64,000 nucleotides of DNA from Nesterenkonia alba DSM 19423 (GCF_000421745.1 NZ_ATXP01000002.1:186001-250000), one strand, 5' to 3'. Counted from the stretch's first letter, positions 37,011 to 46,593 are shown. Program-made: numbers and translations. The notes: a model not told the origin generated them from the letters alone.

Positions 37011-38837
37011 ATGACCGCTGCCAGCACTCAGGACGGCACCTACCCCCGGCCCCAGCTCGTCAGGCCGGCCTACCAGGATCTCGACCGGGACTGCGGCTTC
37101 GCCTACGACGACGACCAACTCGGCCTCACCGAGGGGTGGCAGCACCGCGATGACATCTTCACCCGCACGATCCAGCTACCCTTCGCCCCGGAGTCGCCGG
37201 CCTCCGGCATCGGTGAAACCGGGTATCACCCCGTGGTCTGGTACCGGCTACCGCTCACCCCTGCGGATCTGACCACCGCCGGCTGGCAAGAACAGGGCGA
37301 TCGACTCCTGCTGCACTTCGGTGCGGTGGACTATATGGCCGATGTGTGGGTCAACGGGGTCCACGTGGCTCATCACGAAGGCGGGCAGACCGCGTTCAGT
37401 GCCGACATCACCGAGGCGATCGACACTGAAGCAGCCGAGCAAGTCGTCGTCGTACGCGCTGAAGACGACCCCTTGGATGTCACCCTCCCCCGCGGCAAAC
37501 AGGATTGGAAGCCCGAACCGCACGCCATCTGGTACCACCGCATTACCGGTATCTGGCGCACCGTGTGGCTCGAAGCCGTCCCCGCCCTGCACATCCAACG
37601 CCTGGTCTGGACCCCGGACCTGCCCTCCGGAACCGTCCGTGCGGAGGTGGAACTCAGCCGGCGTCCGACGACGCCAGCCACACTTTCCATTACCATCCAC
37701 CCTCCCCACGCCGACAGTGCAGAAACCACCCCGGCACTGGCCGAGCTGAGCCTGAAGCTCACCGAGCGCACCGCCGTCATCGACGTCCCCTTAGCGGGCC
37801 AGCGCAACGGCCAACAACACCACGAACTACTCTGGTCGCCGAAGAATCCCCAGCTGATAGATGCCACGGTGACCCTCGCGACACAGACCACTGTTGATGA
37901 GGTGGCCTCATATCTGGGCTTACGCTCTGTGGCCGTGGAGCACGGGGAGTTCCTGCTCAACGACCACCCCTTCTACCAGCGTTCAGTGCTTGAACAGGGG
38001 TACTGGCCCAGCTCACACTTCACCGCACCCTCCCCCGCGGCTCTGCGCGAGGAGGCTGAACTCATCGCCCAGTTGGGCTTCAACTCTGTGCGCATCCACC
38101 AGAAGGTCGAAGACCCACGCTTCCTGTACTGGTGTGATCGGCTCGGCCTGCTGGTCTGGGGAGAGACCGCTAACGCGTATGAGTTCAGCGATCTCGCCGT
38201 CCAGCGGCTGACCACCGAGTGGACCGAGATCGTCCGGCAATACCGCTCCCACCCCTCGATCGTCACCTGGGTGCCGATCAACGAGTCGTGGGGTGTGCAA
38301 TTCGGTCCACAGGATCCTGCTCAGCGGGCCTACGGAGTGGGACTGGCCAACCTCACCCGGGCACTGGACCCCTCCCGGCCGGTGATCTCCAACGACGGGT
38401 GGGAACACACCGACTCCGATATCTGGACCCTGCACGACTACGAGGCCTCCGGTGAGGTACTCACCACCCGCTATGGCAGCCGAGCGGGTCTTGAAGAGCA
38501 GATCCGCGGGTTCGGCGGCTCTGGACGGCGCAGCTCCGTGGTGGGTGTGGAGGAGGTGACCTTACCGATCATGCTCACCGAGTTCGGCGGGGTCTCCTAC
38601 ATCACCGGCGAGGTGCCCGAAGACAGTTGGGGCTACTCCTCCGCCACCGATGCCGCAGACTTCGAAGCCCGGCTGCGGGCCATCTTAGAAGCCATCCAGG
38701 CCTCAGCCCACCTGCGCGGGTTCTGCTACACCCAGCTGACCGACACCCATCAAGAAACCAACGGGCTGTGCGACGCCGACCGGCGCCCCAAATTGCCCGC
38801 AGAAACCCTGGCAGCCATCATCCGCGGGCAGAGCTGA
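37011..38837 (+). CDS. Glycoside hydrolase family 2 enzyme (beta-galactosidase/glucuronidase-like)
   Basis: A 608-residue glycosidase. The jelly-roll sugar-binding domain (residues about 15-190, e.g. LLLHFGAVDYMADVWVNG, H-E-G-G), an immunoglobulin-like domain, and the TIM barrel (QGYWPSSHFTAPS; FNSVRIHQKVEDPRFLYWCDRLGLLVWGE, cited in parts) are in GH2 order. The acid/base lies in WVPINESWG (Glu near 425) and the nucleophile in MLTEFGGVSY (Glu near 523). No signal peptide, so it cleaves imported oligosaccharide in the cytosol, matching the two binding proteins. Galactosidase, glucuronidase and mannosidase activities all occur in GH2. The start used is the ATG at 37011. Confidence 0.88.
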   Translation: MTAASTQDGTYPRPQLVRPAYQDLDRDCGFAYDDDQLGLTEGWQHRDDIFTRTIQLPFAPESPASGIGETGYHPVVWYRLPLTPADLTTAGWQEQGDRLLLHFGAVDYMADVWVNGVHVAHHEGGQTAFSADITEAIDTEAAEQVVVVRAEDDPLDVTLPRGKQDWKPEPHAIWYHRITGIWRTVWLEAVPALHIQRLVWTPDLPSGTVRAEVELSRRPTTPATLSITIHPPHADSAETTPALAELSLKLTERTAVIDVPLAGQRNGQQHHELLWSPKNPQLIDATVTLATQTTVDEVASYLGLRSVAVEHGEFLLNDHPFYQRSVLEQGYWPSSHFTAPSPAALREEAELIAQLGFNSVRIHQKVEDPRFLYWCDRLGLLVWGETANAYEFSDLAVQRLTTEWTEIVRQYRSHPSIVTWVPINESWGVQFGPQDPAQRAYGVGLANLTRALDPSRPVISNDGWEHTDSDIWTLHDYEASGEVLTTRYGSRAGLEEQIRGFGGSGRRSSVVGVEEVTLPIMLTEFGGVSYITGEVPEDSWGYSSATDAADFEARLRAILEAIQASAHLRGFCYTQLTDTHQETNGLCDADRRPKLPAETLAAIIRGQS

Positions 38838-38859
38838 GCTCTGCAGCGCACCTCACCGG

Positions 38860-39966
38860 TTAGCGGTAGAGCGGGTTGGCCCCCGGAGGCTGCTCCTCCG
38901 GGGACACCGGCCCGGGGGCTGTGCCCGCACCGAAGGGCTGGCCACCGAGCTTCTCCCGGCCGTGCTCGGAGAGCCAAGAGTCCAGCTCCGGACCCACGGG
39001 CACAATCTGCGTGGGGTTGATGTCCTCGTGGACCTCGTAGTAGTGGGACTTGATCTGGTCAAAGTCCACCGTGTCCCCGAACCCAGGGGTCTGGAAGAGG
39101 TCTCGGGCGTAGTTCCACAGGTTGGGGAACTCGGCCAGCTTCTGCCGGTTGCACTTGAAGTGCCCGTGGTAGACGGCGTCGAACCGCACCAGTGTGGTGA
39201 ACAGGCGCACATCGGCCTCGGTGATGGTCTCCCCCATGAGGTAACGCTGACCGGCTAGCCGTTCCTCCAGCCAGTCCAGGGCGTCGAAGAGCCGGTGGTA
39301 AGCCTCTTCATAGGCACGCTGGGACCCGGCAAATCCGGCCCGGTAGACCCCGTTGTTCACTTCGGTGAAGATCCGTTTGATGACCGGCAGCATGTCATCG
39401 ATGAGGTCTTCCGGGATCAGGTCTGGAGCACCCTCCCGGTGGTATTGCTTCCACTGGGTGGAAAAGTCGAAGGTCAGCTGCGGGTAGTTATTCGTCACCA
39501 CTCCACCGGAGGGGATATCCACCAGTGCGGGAACGGTAATGCCGCGCGGGTAGTCAGGGAAGCGTTTGAAGTAGTTCTCCTGGAGCCGCTGCGTACCCAG
39601 CACCGGGTCACGGCCACCTTCATCCAGGTCAAAGGTCCAAGACCTCGCATCATGGGTTGGCCCGGGGGTGGCCAGGGAAATGACGTCTTCTAATCCCAGC
39701 AGTCGGCGGATGATGATGGTCCGGTGTGCCCAGGGACAGGCACGTGCGGCCACCAGCCGGTAACGCCCGGGTTCCACCGGCCAGGCGTGCGCACCCTCGG
39801 TCAGTCCGGCGATCCGCGGATCCCCAATCGTGGAGGACTCTTCGGTGCTGGCTGAGGTGACGGCGTCGACGTCGGCGACGACCCGATCCTCGATGTAATT
39901 GGTGTCCCGGGTGAATTCCTCCCCGGTCACATACGCTCCTTTGGTGGAGTAGTCGCTCTGGCTCAT
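38860..39966 (-). CDS. Xi-class glutathione S-transferase-like (thiol-hydroquinone reductase type)
   Basis: A 368-residue protein. The thioredoxin-like N-terminal domain has the active site AARACPWAHRTIIIRRLLG, with the cysteine expected in xi-class enzymes, followed by YPRGITVPALVD and the helical C-terminal domain (VYRAGFAGSQRAYEEAYHRLF, GETITEADVRLFTTLVRFD). Homologues remove thiols from quinone adducts. Actinobacteria use mycothiol instead of glutathione, so the thiol substrate here is uncertain. The start is the ATG at 39966 with AAGGAG upstream. Confidence 0.9.
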   Translation of the reverse strand: MSQSDYSTKGAYVTGEEFTRDTNYIEDRVVADVDAVTSASTEESSTIGDPRIAGLTEGAHAWPVEPGRYRLVAARACPWAHRTIIIRRLLGLEDVISLATPGPTHDARSWTFDLDEGGRDPVLGTQRLQENYFKRFPDYPRGITVPALVDIPSGGVVTNNYPQLTFDFSTQWKQYHREGAPDLIPEDLIDDMLPVIKRIFTEVNNGVYRAGFAGSQRAYEEAYHRLFDALDWLEERLAGQRYLMGETITEADVRLFTTLVRFDAVYHGHFKCNRQKLAEFPNLWNYARDLFQTPGFGDTVDFDQIKSHYYEVHEDINPTQIVPVGPELDSWLSEHGREKLGGQPFGAGTAPGPVSPEEQPPGANPLYR

Positions 39967-40015
39967 TCTGGGCTCCTTCATCGACAGGGAACGGGGCCTC
40001 ACCAGGGACTCTACG

Positions 40016-40429
40016 TCAGAACGGCCGCCCGATGTAGGGCTGCTGGGTCCAGTCGATCCGTTCGACCACAATTCCTTCAGCAGCCAGATGGTCGACCAAT
40101 GCAGCAGCCGCTTTGGCCAGCCGGTCAAAGGCGTGGGGTTCAACCTGTCCCACCGGTCCAGCGGCGTAGAAGGTCACCTCCAGCAGGTCTCGGCCCCAGG
40201 TGTCAGTGTGGCGCCGATGCACCACCGACAGTTGCCCATCGGTGACTCCCACCAGTGGGGTGCCGACGACGTCGGTACGGAAGTACTCCATGAACCCGGT
40301 GAGTTCTTCCAGCGCCTCTTCAACCTCATCGAGGTCTTCGGCGGCGATCTGCGCCCGCAGCGGCGCCCATTGGTCGGCGGTGAGGGGACGCGGCCCCCAA
40401 TCGACCTGCTTGTTCCAGCGCATACCCAT
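40016..40429 (-). CDS. Conserved hypothetical protein
   Basis: A 137-residue cytosolic protein that I do not recognise. It starts MGMRWNKQVDWGPRPLTADQW, has an amphipathic Glu-rich helix (AAEDLDEVEEALEELTGFMEYF) and a beta-rich middle (VTDGQLSVVHRRHTDTWGRDLLEVTFYAAG), and ends WTQQPYIGRPF. The start codon is 12 bp from the divergent SDR gene start, so their promoters overlap. Coding character and divergent context support a real gene. Confidence 0.65.
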   Translation of the reverse strand: MGMRWNKQVDWGPRPLTADQWAPLRAQIAAEDLDEVEEALEELTGFMEYFRTDVVGTPLVGVTDGQLSVVHRRHTDTWGRDLLEVTFYAAGPVGQVEPHAFDRLAKAAAALVDHLAAEGIVVERIDWTQQPYIGRPF

Positions 40430-40441
40430 ACGATATCCACT

Positions 40442-41410
40442 ATGAATCACACGGCATTGGTCACCGGCGCCTCGGCCGGACTCGGCGCGGAGTTCTCCCG
40501 CCAGCTCGCCTCTCAGGGGTACAACGTGGTCCTGGTGGCCCGTACTGCGGACCGCCTGCAGAAACTGGCCGCTGACCTGCGGCAACGTTACGAGGTGCGC
40601 GCTGAGGTGATCGCCGCGGACTTAAGCACTGATGACGGCGTCGGCGCGGTCACTGAACGGCTCACCGACCCCGCCCACCCGGTCCACGTGCTGGTCAATA
40701 ATGCCGGGCATGGACTGGCTGCACCGTTTGTGGAGTCCGATCTTGAGGACGAACGCACCCTGCTGCGGCTGCACGTGCAGACCACCATGGAGCTGACTCA
40801 CGCGGCCGCCCGGGTGATGACCGCACGCCGCGGGGGCCGCATCATCAATGTCTCCTCGGTGGCCGGCTACACCCCCACGGGGACGTATTCGGCAGCCAAA
40901 GCGTGGGTCATCAACTTCTCTAAGGCCCTGCACCAGCAGCTCAAACCTTCCGGGGTGTACCTGACGGTGGTGTGCCCGGGGCTGGTTCGCACCGAGTTCC
41001 ACGAACGCTCGGGTATCCGGATCGCCGGGGCGAAGAACTGGATGTGGCTCAGCGCCGAAGACGTGGTCCGCCAGGCGCTCACCGCCAATGCCCAAGGGGC
41101 TGCCCAGTCGGTGCCGAGCACCCAGTACCGGGCCCTGACGGCGTCGCTGAAGTTCATCCCGGACCGGGTGGTGCACTGGGCGGCTGACCGGCGCCTGGGT
41201 GTCCCCGGTCAGGAGGACGACGCCGGCACCGGCACACCAGCAGGGACCGACTCGGCCCCTGAGGCCGGCTCCACTGATGAGACGCCCAGCGGTGCTGAAA
41301 ACACCCAGCGCTCAACCGACGACGACGGCAGCATCGCTGATGCTGACCAGCACGACACCGCGGAGATCACCCGGGAGACCACCGGCAGTAAGTCCTCCCG
41401 GACCCGGTGA
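40442..41410 (+). CDS. Short-chain dehydrogenase/reductase with acidic C-terminal tail
   Basis: A 322-residue SDR. NAD(P)-binding TGASAGLGAEF (residues 8-18), the structural NNAG motif in VLVNNAGHG, and the catalytic Ser-Tyr-Lys in NVSSVAGYTPTGTYSAAKAWV are complete. The catalytic domain ends near residue 260. A further 60 residues are acidic and Thr/Ser-rich without any known domain. The ATG at 40442 has TACGAT seven nt upstream and no ribosome site, so it is probably leaderless. Substrate unknown. Confidence 0.88.
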   Translation: MNHTALVTGASAGLGAEFSRQLASQGYNVVLVARTADRLQKLAADLRQRYEVRAEVIAADLSTDDGVGAVTERLTDPAHPVHVLVNNAGHGLAAPFVESDLEDERTLLRLHVQTTMELTHAAARVMTARRGGRIINVSSVAGYTPTGTYSAAKAWVINFSKALHQQLKPSGVYLTVVCPGLVRTEFHERSGIRIAGAKNWMWLSAEDVVRQALTANAQGAAQSVPSTQYRALTASLKFIPDRVVHWAADRRLGVPGQEDDAGTGTPAGTDSAPEAGSTDETPSGAENTQRSTDDDGSIADADQHDTAEITRETTGSKSSRTR

Positions 41411-41482
41411 TGCCGACCCCGGCGCGTCTGGACTCGGTGATGCTGAACCGCGTGATGCTGAACCCGCACCCCGCACATACCC

Positions 41483-43039
41483 TCACGGTTCCGTAGAAGC
41501 CGTGCCGGCGTCGTCGTCGGCTGTTGCCCTGCGCTGTGCTGTGCGGGGCTTCTCGCCCTCAGCGGGCTCAGACTCACCGGGGGACTCAGCCTCGGTGAGG
41601 GTGTCGGCTTCAGCCTGTTCGGCCTGACGTTTCAGCCGCTCCCGGTAGGCGTCCTCCCCCGGTCCGGCGAAGTCCCGGCTGCGCTGAACTGCTTGGATCG
41701 AGCCGGTGAACAGCCCGGAATCCTCACTGAGCATCGGCGTGTGGTCGGCGTCCTCCTCAGCCTCTACCGCACCGAACTGCCCGGTGGGCACCGGTTCGGG
41801 CTCGCGCACCAGGGTTTCGTCCCCGCTGTGCAGCATCCGCTGAGTCGGCAGCGCGTAGGGGTGTTCACTGCGAATGTAGTTGACCAGGTCTTCGCGGATC
41901 AGGCAGCGTAAATCCCATAGGTCACCGGAGTTGCGGGCAGAGACCACCACTCGGGCTTGGATATGCCCCCCGGTGGCTTCGGTGAGCTGCAGATTATAGG
42001 TTTCCCCGTCCCAGAGGTCGGTGGTCTCCAGGAGTCGTTTCAGCCGTCGACGCAGCGCATCGGCGGGGACCCGCCAGTCGAGTTCCAGCACCACCGTGCC
42101 CAGCAGCTGGGTGCCCACCCGGGTCCAGTTCTCAAACGGGGTGCCCACAAAATACGCCGAAGGGTAGATGAAGCGTCGGCCATCCCAGGACTTAATGACC
42201 ACTGCCGAGAGGGTGATCTCCTCCACGGTGCCGAAGTTCTCCTCGATGACGACGACGTCGCCCACTCGGATCGAATCGGTAAAGGCCAGTTGGATCCCGG
42301 CGATGACATTAGACAGCGTGGACTGCATCGCCAGCCCGGCCACCACGGAGACCACCCCGGCGGAGGCCAGCAGTCCGGCCCCGAGCCCTCGGACGTTCTC
42401 GTTGAGCAGCAGAACCGCGGCCACCGCTAAGGTGATGATGACTGCGGCGAGGATCCGTCCGATGAGGTTGACCTGGGTCTGGACTCGGCGTCCGCGCCGG
42501 TCTTCGACGTCGAGCTCCCCGGCCCCGATGTATTTGTCCAGGATGATCGCTTCGACGATCTTGACCACCCGCAGCGCCCACCAGGCCACCGAGACAATGA
42601 TGGCGATATTCACCGCCACGAACAGTGGCCGCTGCCACCAGAAGGCCGGATCCACCGCGTAGCGCACACTCAGGGTGGTGCCGGTGAACAGCACAATGCA
42701 GAACAGCGGCAAGCGGGTACGGTTGATGGCCCGGCGGACCTGACCGGAGCGGCGGAAGATCTGCTTCAGCACAGTGGAGACCACCAGGGTCACCACCAGT
42801 GCGAGCACTGCTGAGGCGGCAGCACCGAAGATGACGCCCATGAACGGCCCGGCCTCGGAGACGAACTGTTCGAACTCATCGGGCACGTGGTCTTCGACCT
42901 CGGAGGTGAGGTCTTCGGCGGGGTCGGTCTCGGCGGCACCGTCGTCAAAGAGCTCTTCGTCTTCACCGGTGTCCTCCGCTGCGGCTGACAGCGGGCCGGC
43001 CTGCATCCGGGTGGGAAGGTTCATCATGGCGCCGATCAT
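41483..43039 (-). CDS. Mechanosensitive ion channel, MscS family
   Basis: A 518-residue channel. An acidic extracytoplasmic/N-terminal stretch precedes three or four TM helices. The pore helix region ASAGVVSVVAGLAMQSTLSNVIAGIQLAFTD is cited here in parts: GLAMQSTLSNVIAG is the hallmark and is followed by the beta domain (SIRVGDVVVIEENFGTVEEI). The C-terminal 110 residues are acidic and probably unstructured. It relieves hypo-osmotic pressure. The start is the ATG at 43039 behind GGGGAGG. Divergent from hisD. Confidence 0.92.
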   Translation of the reverse strand: MIGAMMNLPTRMQAGPLSAAAEDTGEDEELFDDGAAETDPAEDLTSEVEDHVPDEFEQFVSEAGPFMGVIFGAAASAVLALVVTLVVSTVLKQIFRRSGQVRRAINRTRLPLFCIVLFTGTTLSVRYAVDPAFWWQRPLFVAVNIAIIVSVAWWALRVVKIVEAIILDKYIGAGELDVEDRRGRRVQTQVNLIGRILAAVIITLAVAAVLLLNENVRGLGAGLLASAGVVSVVAGLAMQSTLSNVIAGIQLAFTDSIRVGDVVVIEENFGTVEEITLSAVVIKSWDGRRFIYPSAYFVGTPFENWTRVGTQLLGTVVLELDWRVPADALRRRLKRLLETTDLWDGETYNLQLTEATGGHIQARVVVSARNSGDLWDLRCLIREDLVNYIRSEHPYALPTQRMLHSGDETLVREPEPVPTGQFGAVEAEEDADHTPMLSEDSGLFTGSIQAVQRSRDFAGPGEDAYRERLKRQAEQAEADTLTEAESPGESEPAEGEKPRTAQRRATADDDAGTASTEP

Positions 43040-43108
43040 GCCACGCACCCTCCCCGGTGGGGAAGAATGGGGGTGCACCGCAACCACCCGTTTGAGTGAA
43101 GGAGCCGG

Positions 43109-44413
43109 ATGCTCACCGTGAAGGACCTGCGCGGCCAGCGCGCCAGTGCCGCAGCTTTGCCCCGTGCCGATCAGGACATCGCGACCACCGCGGATGTGGT
43201 GACACCGATCCTAGACCGGGTGCGCCATGGCGGGGCGGAAGCGGTCCTGCAGCTCAGTGCGGAATTCGACGGCATCCGCCCCCCGAGTCTGCGAGTCCCG
43301 GACCAGGTGCTCACCGAGGCCTTGGAGAACCTGGATCCGGATGTCCGTGCCGCTTTGGAGACCCTGGCTGAGCGGGCCCGTGAGGTGCACACCGCTCAGC
43401 TGCCGGCTGCCTCGGTGGTCTCTCCGGGTCCGGATGCCCAGATCACCAACCGGTGGGTGCCGGTGGATCGGGTGGGGCTCTACGTCCCCGGTGGCCAGGC
43501 GGTCTACCCCTCCTCTGTGGTGATGAACGTGGTGCCCGCCCAGGTGGCGGGGGTGCCGGGCTTGGCCCTGGCTTCCCCACCACAGAAGGCCTTCGGTGGG
43601 TGGCCCCATCCCACGGTGTTGGCTGCCGCTGCCCTGTTGGGGGTGGATGAGGTCTACGCTGCCGGTGGAGCTCAGGCGGTGGGGATGTTGGCATATGGGG
43701 CCCGCGACGCCGCCGGGGAGCTACTCTGCCCGCCGGTCTCCCTCATCACCGGGCCGGGGAATATCTTTGTCGCCACGGCCAAACGTGCCGTGCAGGGAGT
43801 GGTCGGCATCGACGCTGAGGCCGGACCCACGGAGATCATGGTTATCGCCGATGACACCGCTTCGGCTCCACTGGTGGCTGCGGATCTGGTCTCCCAGGCG
43901 GAGCACGATGAGCTGGCGGCTGCGGTGCTGGTCACCGATTCGAAGCACCTGGCGGAGGCTGTGGTGGCCGAGGTGGACCGGCAAGCGATGGCCACTGAGC
44001 ACACCGACCGGGTCAAACAAGCGCTCACCGGCACTCAATCTGCGGTGCTGGTGGTTGATTCTCTCGATGAAGCCGTCGAGATCGCCAACGCCTACGGTGC
44101 TGAGCACTTGCAGATCATGACCGGCGACGACGAACGCATCAGTCAGCAGATCAGTAACGCCGGAGCGGTGTTCCTGGGCAACTACACCCCGGTGTCTCTG
44201 GGTGACTACTGCGCGGGTTCAAACCACGTGCTCCCCACCGGTGGGGCGGCGCGGTACTCCTCAGGATTGAACGTCACCAGTTTCATGCGTTCCCAGCAAG
44301 TGGTCCGTTACGGAGCCGAAGGGCTCAGCATGGTGGCCGACCACGTCACCACCCTGGCTCAGGCGGAGGGGCTACCCGCCCACGGGGAGGCCGTGCGAGC
44401 CCGGTTCCGTTAA
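43109..44413 (+). CDS. hisD: Histidinol dehydrogenase
   Basis: A 434-residue, zinc-dependent, NAD-linked enzyme catalysing the last two oxidation steps of histidine biosynthesis. Characteristic segments are VPVDRVGLYVPGG, the GPTEIMVIADDTASAPLVAADL signature with SQAEHDEL (zinc-ligand region), and SLGDYCAGSNHVLPTGGAARYSSGL near the end. The start is the ATG at 43109 behind GAAGGAG. No other his genes lie nearby: downstream is a convergent rpf gene, so any his operon continues elsewhere or hisD stands alone. Confidence 0.96.
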   Translation: MLTVKDLRGQRASAAALPRADQDIATTADVVTPILDRVRHGGAEAVLQLSAEFDGIRPPSLRVPDQVLTEALENLDPDVRAALETLAERAREVHTAQLPAASVVSPGPDAQITNRWVPVDRVGLYVPGGQAVYPSSVVMNVVPAQVAGVPGLALASPPQKAFGGWPHPTVLAAAALLGVDEVYAAGGAQAVGMLAYGARDAAGELLCPPVSLITGPGNIFVATAKRAVQGVVGIDAEAGPTEIMVIADDTASAPLVAADLVSQAEHDELAAAVLVTDSKHLAEAVVAEVDRQAMATEHTDRVKQALTGTQSAVLVVDSLDEAVEIANAYGAEHLQIMTGDDERISQQISNAGAVFLGNYTPVSLGDYCAGSNHVLPTGGAARYSSGLNVTSFMRSQQVVRYGAEGLSMVADHVTTLAQAEGLPAHGEAVRARFR

Positions 44414-44435
44414 AGCCGAGCTGAGGACATAGACA

Positions 44436-44471
44436 ACGACGACGCCGAGGCAACCGCCCCGGCGTCGTCGT
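44436..44471. terminator. Hairpin terminator between convergent hisD and rpf
   Basis: ACGACGACGCCG (44436-44447) pairs with CGGCGTCGTCGT (44460-44471), a 12-bp stem with 12-nt loop. It can serve both genes. Confidence 0.75.
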
Positions 44472-44487
44472 CTGCTGTGTCTGTGGT

Positions 44488-46470
44488 TTATGCGGTCAGC
44501 GAGGCCGTCAGGTAGGTGGTGGAGACCCACCCGGTGACCTGCTCCCCGGAACGGAACCAGGCAACCTCGGCCCAACCGGACTCGCGCTGCAACTGGATGA
44601 GCACTGTACCGCGCGGGATCTGCACGACCCGCTCTGCGGTGGCGGAGGGCTCTTCACGCAGCGGCACCGAGTAAGCCGCCTGCACCGCCGGGGCCGGCGC
44701 GGCTTGGCTGTGGGAGACCGTGTCGGCACCCTGGGGGTGGACCGCGTAGTAGTCATCGCCCCAACCGCCCGGGTTCCCGGAGAGCCCCAGCTGCTGGGAG
44801 CAGGAAGGCCAGGCGTTCCAGCCCTGCCGCTGCCACAGCTGGTAGGCACGGGTGATCTGTTCCTGTTTGCTGGCCTCGTGCGGGTAACCGGAGCCGCCCA
44901 CCCACTGCCAGGACTGCAGGCTGAACTGCAGACCGCCGTAGTACCCGTTGCCGGTGTTGATCGACCAGTTGCCGCTCGATTCGCACTGGGCCAGCTCGTC
45001 CCACACCTTGCTGTAGGGGCCGTGCCGACTCTGGGAGTGCTGCGAGGAGCTGGACGAAGACCGGCCGGGTTCCTGGTTGCCGGATCCACCGGATGAACCC
45101 GACCCGCGGGAGGAGTCGCTGGACCCGGAGGAGCCCGACGACGACCTCGAAGAGTCTGAGCCGGAGGAACCGGAGTCTGAGGACCCGGAGGAGTCCGAGC
45201 TGGTGGGCCCACCGGAGGGGCCGCTGACCCCGCGGAGGTATTCGTGCCAGATCCACCCGGTGTTGCCGCCGGTGCGCACGTGATACCAGCCGCTGCGCTC
45301 GTCGAGCACCTCCAGGCTGGTCTCGGGGGCCACCGTCCGGATGACCCCGTGGTTCAGCCCTGCCCCGGAGCGCATGTTCACCCACGCGGTCGTCGTCGCG
45401 CTCTGTGTGGAGGAGCTGGAGGACCCCGAAGAGCCCGACCCTGACGAACCGGACCCTGAAGAACTAGACCCTGACGAGTCCGAAGACGACGAGGAACCCG
45501 AACTGGAGGACGAATCCGAGCCGGAAGATGATCCTGATGAGGATGACCCAGACGAGGAACCCGAAGACGACGAACCCGAAGACGACGAGCCAGAGGATGA
45601 CCCGGAGTCGCTGCTGCCGGAGGACGACTCTGATGAGGAGTTGCCACCTGAGGAGGAACCACCGGAGGATGAGCCGCCGAGCTGGCGCAGGTAACCGGAG
45701 TGCACCCACAGGGTCCGGCCGCCCTCGGTGAAGCTCACCCATTCGCCACGGGTCTGATTCACGCTGATCTGGGTCCCCGGTGCCAGCACCCGCACCACCG
45801 AGTGGGACATGCCCGCCCCGGAGCGGGCGTTAAGCCACACCCCGTTGACCGCATGCGTGGCCGAGGACGAGCTCGACGACGACCCGGAAGAAGACGAGCC
45901 AGAGGATGAACCGGACGAGGAAGAGCCCGATGAGCCGGAGCTGGAGCCTCCGTCACTGCCTTGGGATGAGCCGGAGGAGACCCGCTGGAGGTAGTCCCCA
46001 TGGGACCAGCCGGTTTGTCCACCCACACTGACCTGGTACCAGGCGCCCTGGCTTCCGGTGACGGTGACTTCAGTGCCTTGGACTAGGCCGCGGATGGTGC
46101 TGTAGCCGGTACCGGGCCCGGTGCGCATCCACAGTCCTTGAGCCGGAGTCACGCGGTAGGTCGTGCGGGAGGTGCTGGAGGCCGGCCGCACAGCTGCTGG
46201 TTTGAAGGTGGCGGTGCGAGCCGGGGAGGAATGCGCTGCACTGAACGGCAAAGCGCTGGAGGTCGTGGATTCGCTGCCGCCGGGTAGGGCAGCCGGCTCG
46301 GCGTCGAATTCAATACTGCTGAAGTTCGGCAGACTCGACGGCGATGGCGCCGTCGGGGTCTGGGCGGGGGCCGCGGATGCTCCGGCGGCGGAGACGGGGA
46401 CGGTCAGTCCGGCCGCCAAGGTGCCGGCGACGGCGGCAGAGATCCTTCTTCTGCTGCTTCTCTTCTGCAC
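44488..46470 (-). CDS. Secreted Rpf-type transglycosylase-like protein with SH3 domains and serine-rich linkers
   Basis: A 660-residue exported wall protein. The signal peptide ends at AAGASAAPA. Three bacterial SH3 domains (about residues 105-165, 205-265, 360-415; each with the W-N-x-R-S/T-G-x-G pattern) are separated by linkers of almost pure Ser/Gly. The Rpf (resuscitation-promoting) lysozyme-like domain follows: VWDELAQCESSGNWSINTGN (Glu catalytic, near 492), YYGGLQFSLQSWQWVGG and W-P-S-C. A fourth SH3 closes the C-terminus. Rpf proteins cleave peptidoglycan and wake dormant cells. The start is a GTG at 46470. The serine linkers are far longer than in classic Rpf proteins. Confidence 0.9.
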   Translation of the reverse strand: MQKRSSRRRISAAVAGTLAAGLTVPVSAAGASAAPAQTPTAPSPSSLPNFSSIEFDAEPAALPGGSESTTSSALPFSAAHSSPARTATFKPAAVRPASSTSRTTYRVTPAQGLWMRTGPGTGYSTIRGLVQGTEVTVTGSQGAWYQVSVGGQTGWSHGDYLQRVSSGSSQGSDGGSSSGSSGSSSSGSSSGSSSSGSSSSSSSATHAVNGVWLNARSGAGMSHSVVRVLAPGTQISVNQTRGEWVSFTEGGRTLWVHSGYLRQLGGSSSGGSSSGGNSSSESSSGSSDSGSSSGSSSSGSSSSGSSSGSSSSGSSSGSDSSSSSGSSSSSDSSGSSSSGSGSSGSGSSGSSSSSTQSATTTAWVNMRSGAGLNHGVIRTVAPETSLEVLDERSGWYHVRTGGNTGWIWHEYLRGVSGPSGGPTSSDSSGSSDSGSSGSDSSRSSSGSSGSSDSSRGSGSSGGSGNQEPGRSSSSSSQHSQSRHGPYSKVWDELAQCESSGNWSINTGNGYYGGLQFSLQSWQWVGGSGYPHEASKQEQITRAYQLWQRQGWNAWPSCSQQLGLSGNPGGWGDDYYAVHPQGADTVSHSQAAPAPAVQAAYSVPLREEPSATAERVVQIPRGTVLIQLQRESGWAEVAWFRSGEQVTGWVSTTYLTASLTA

Positions 46471-46593
46471 GAGTACAGTTCCTCACTTTCGGGCGCGCAC
46501 GACCGAGGCAACGGGCGTGCCTTGTCAGCACTGCGGTGTGACCGGGGGAAGGCGGGAGGATCCTCACGCGATGGGAAGCTGAAAGAATCCTCC

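Noticed and set aside
40088-40441. Extended N-terminus of the SDR reading frame
   Set aside because: The 118 extra residues overlap the divergent hypothetical gene and precede a canonical SDR start (ALVTGASAGLG) with a -10 element placed for leaderless initiation.
41411-41482. Short direct repeats of GTGATGCTGAACC after the SDR gene
   Set aside because: Only two close copies plus a degenerate third; likely simple slippage without function.
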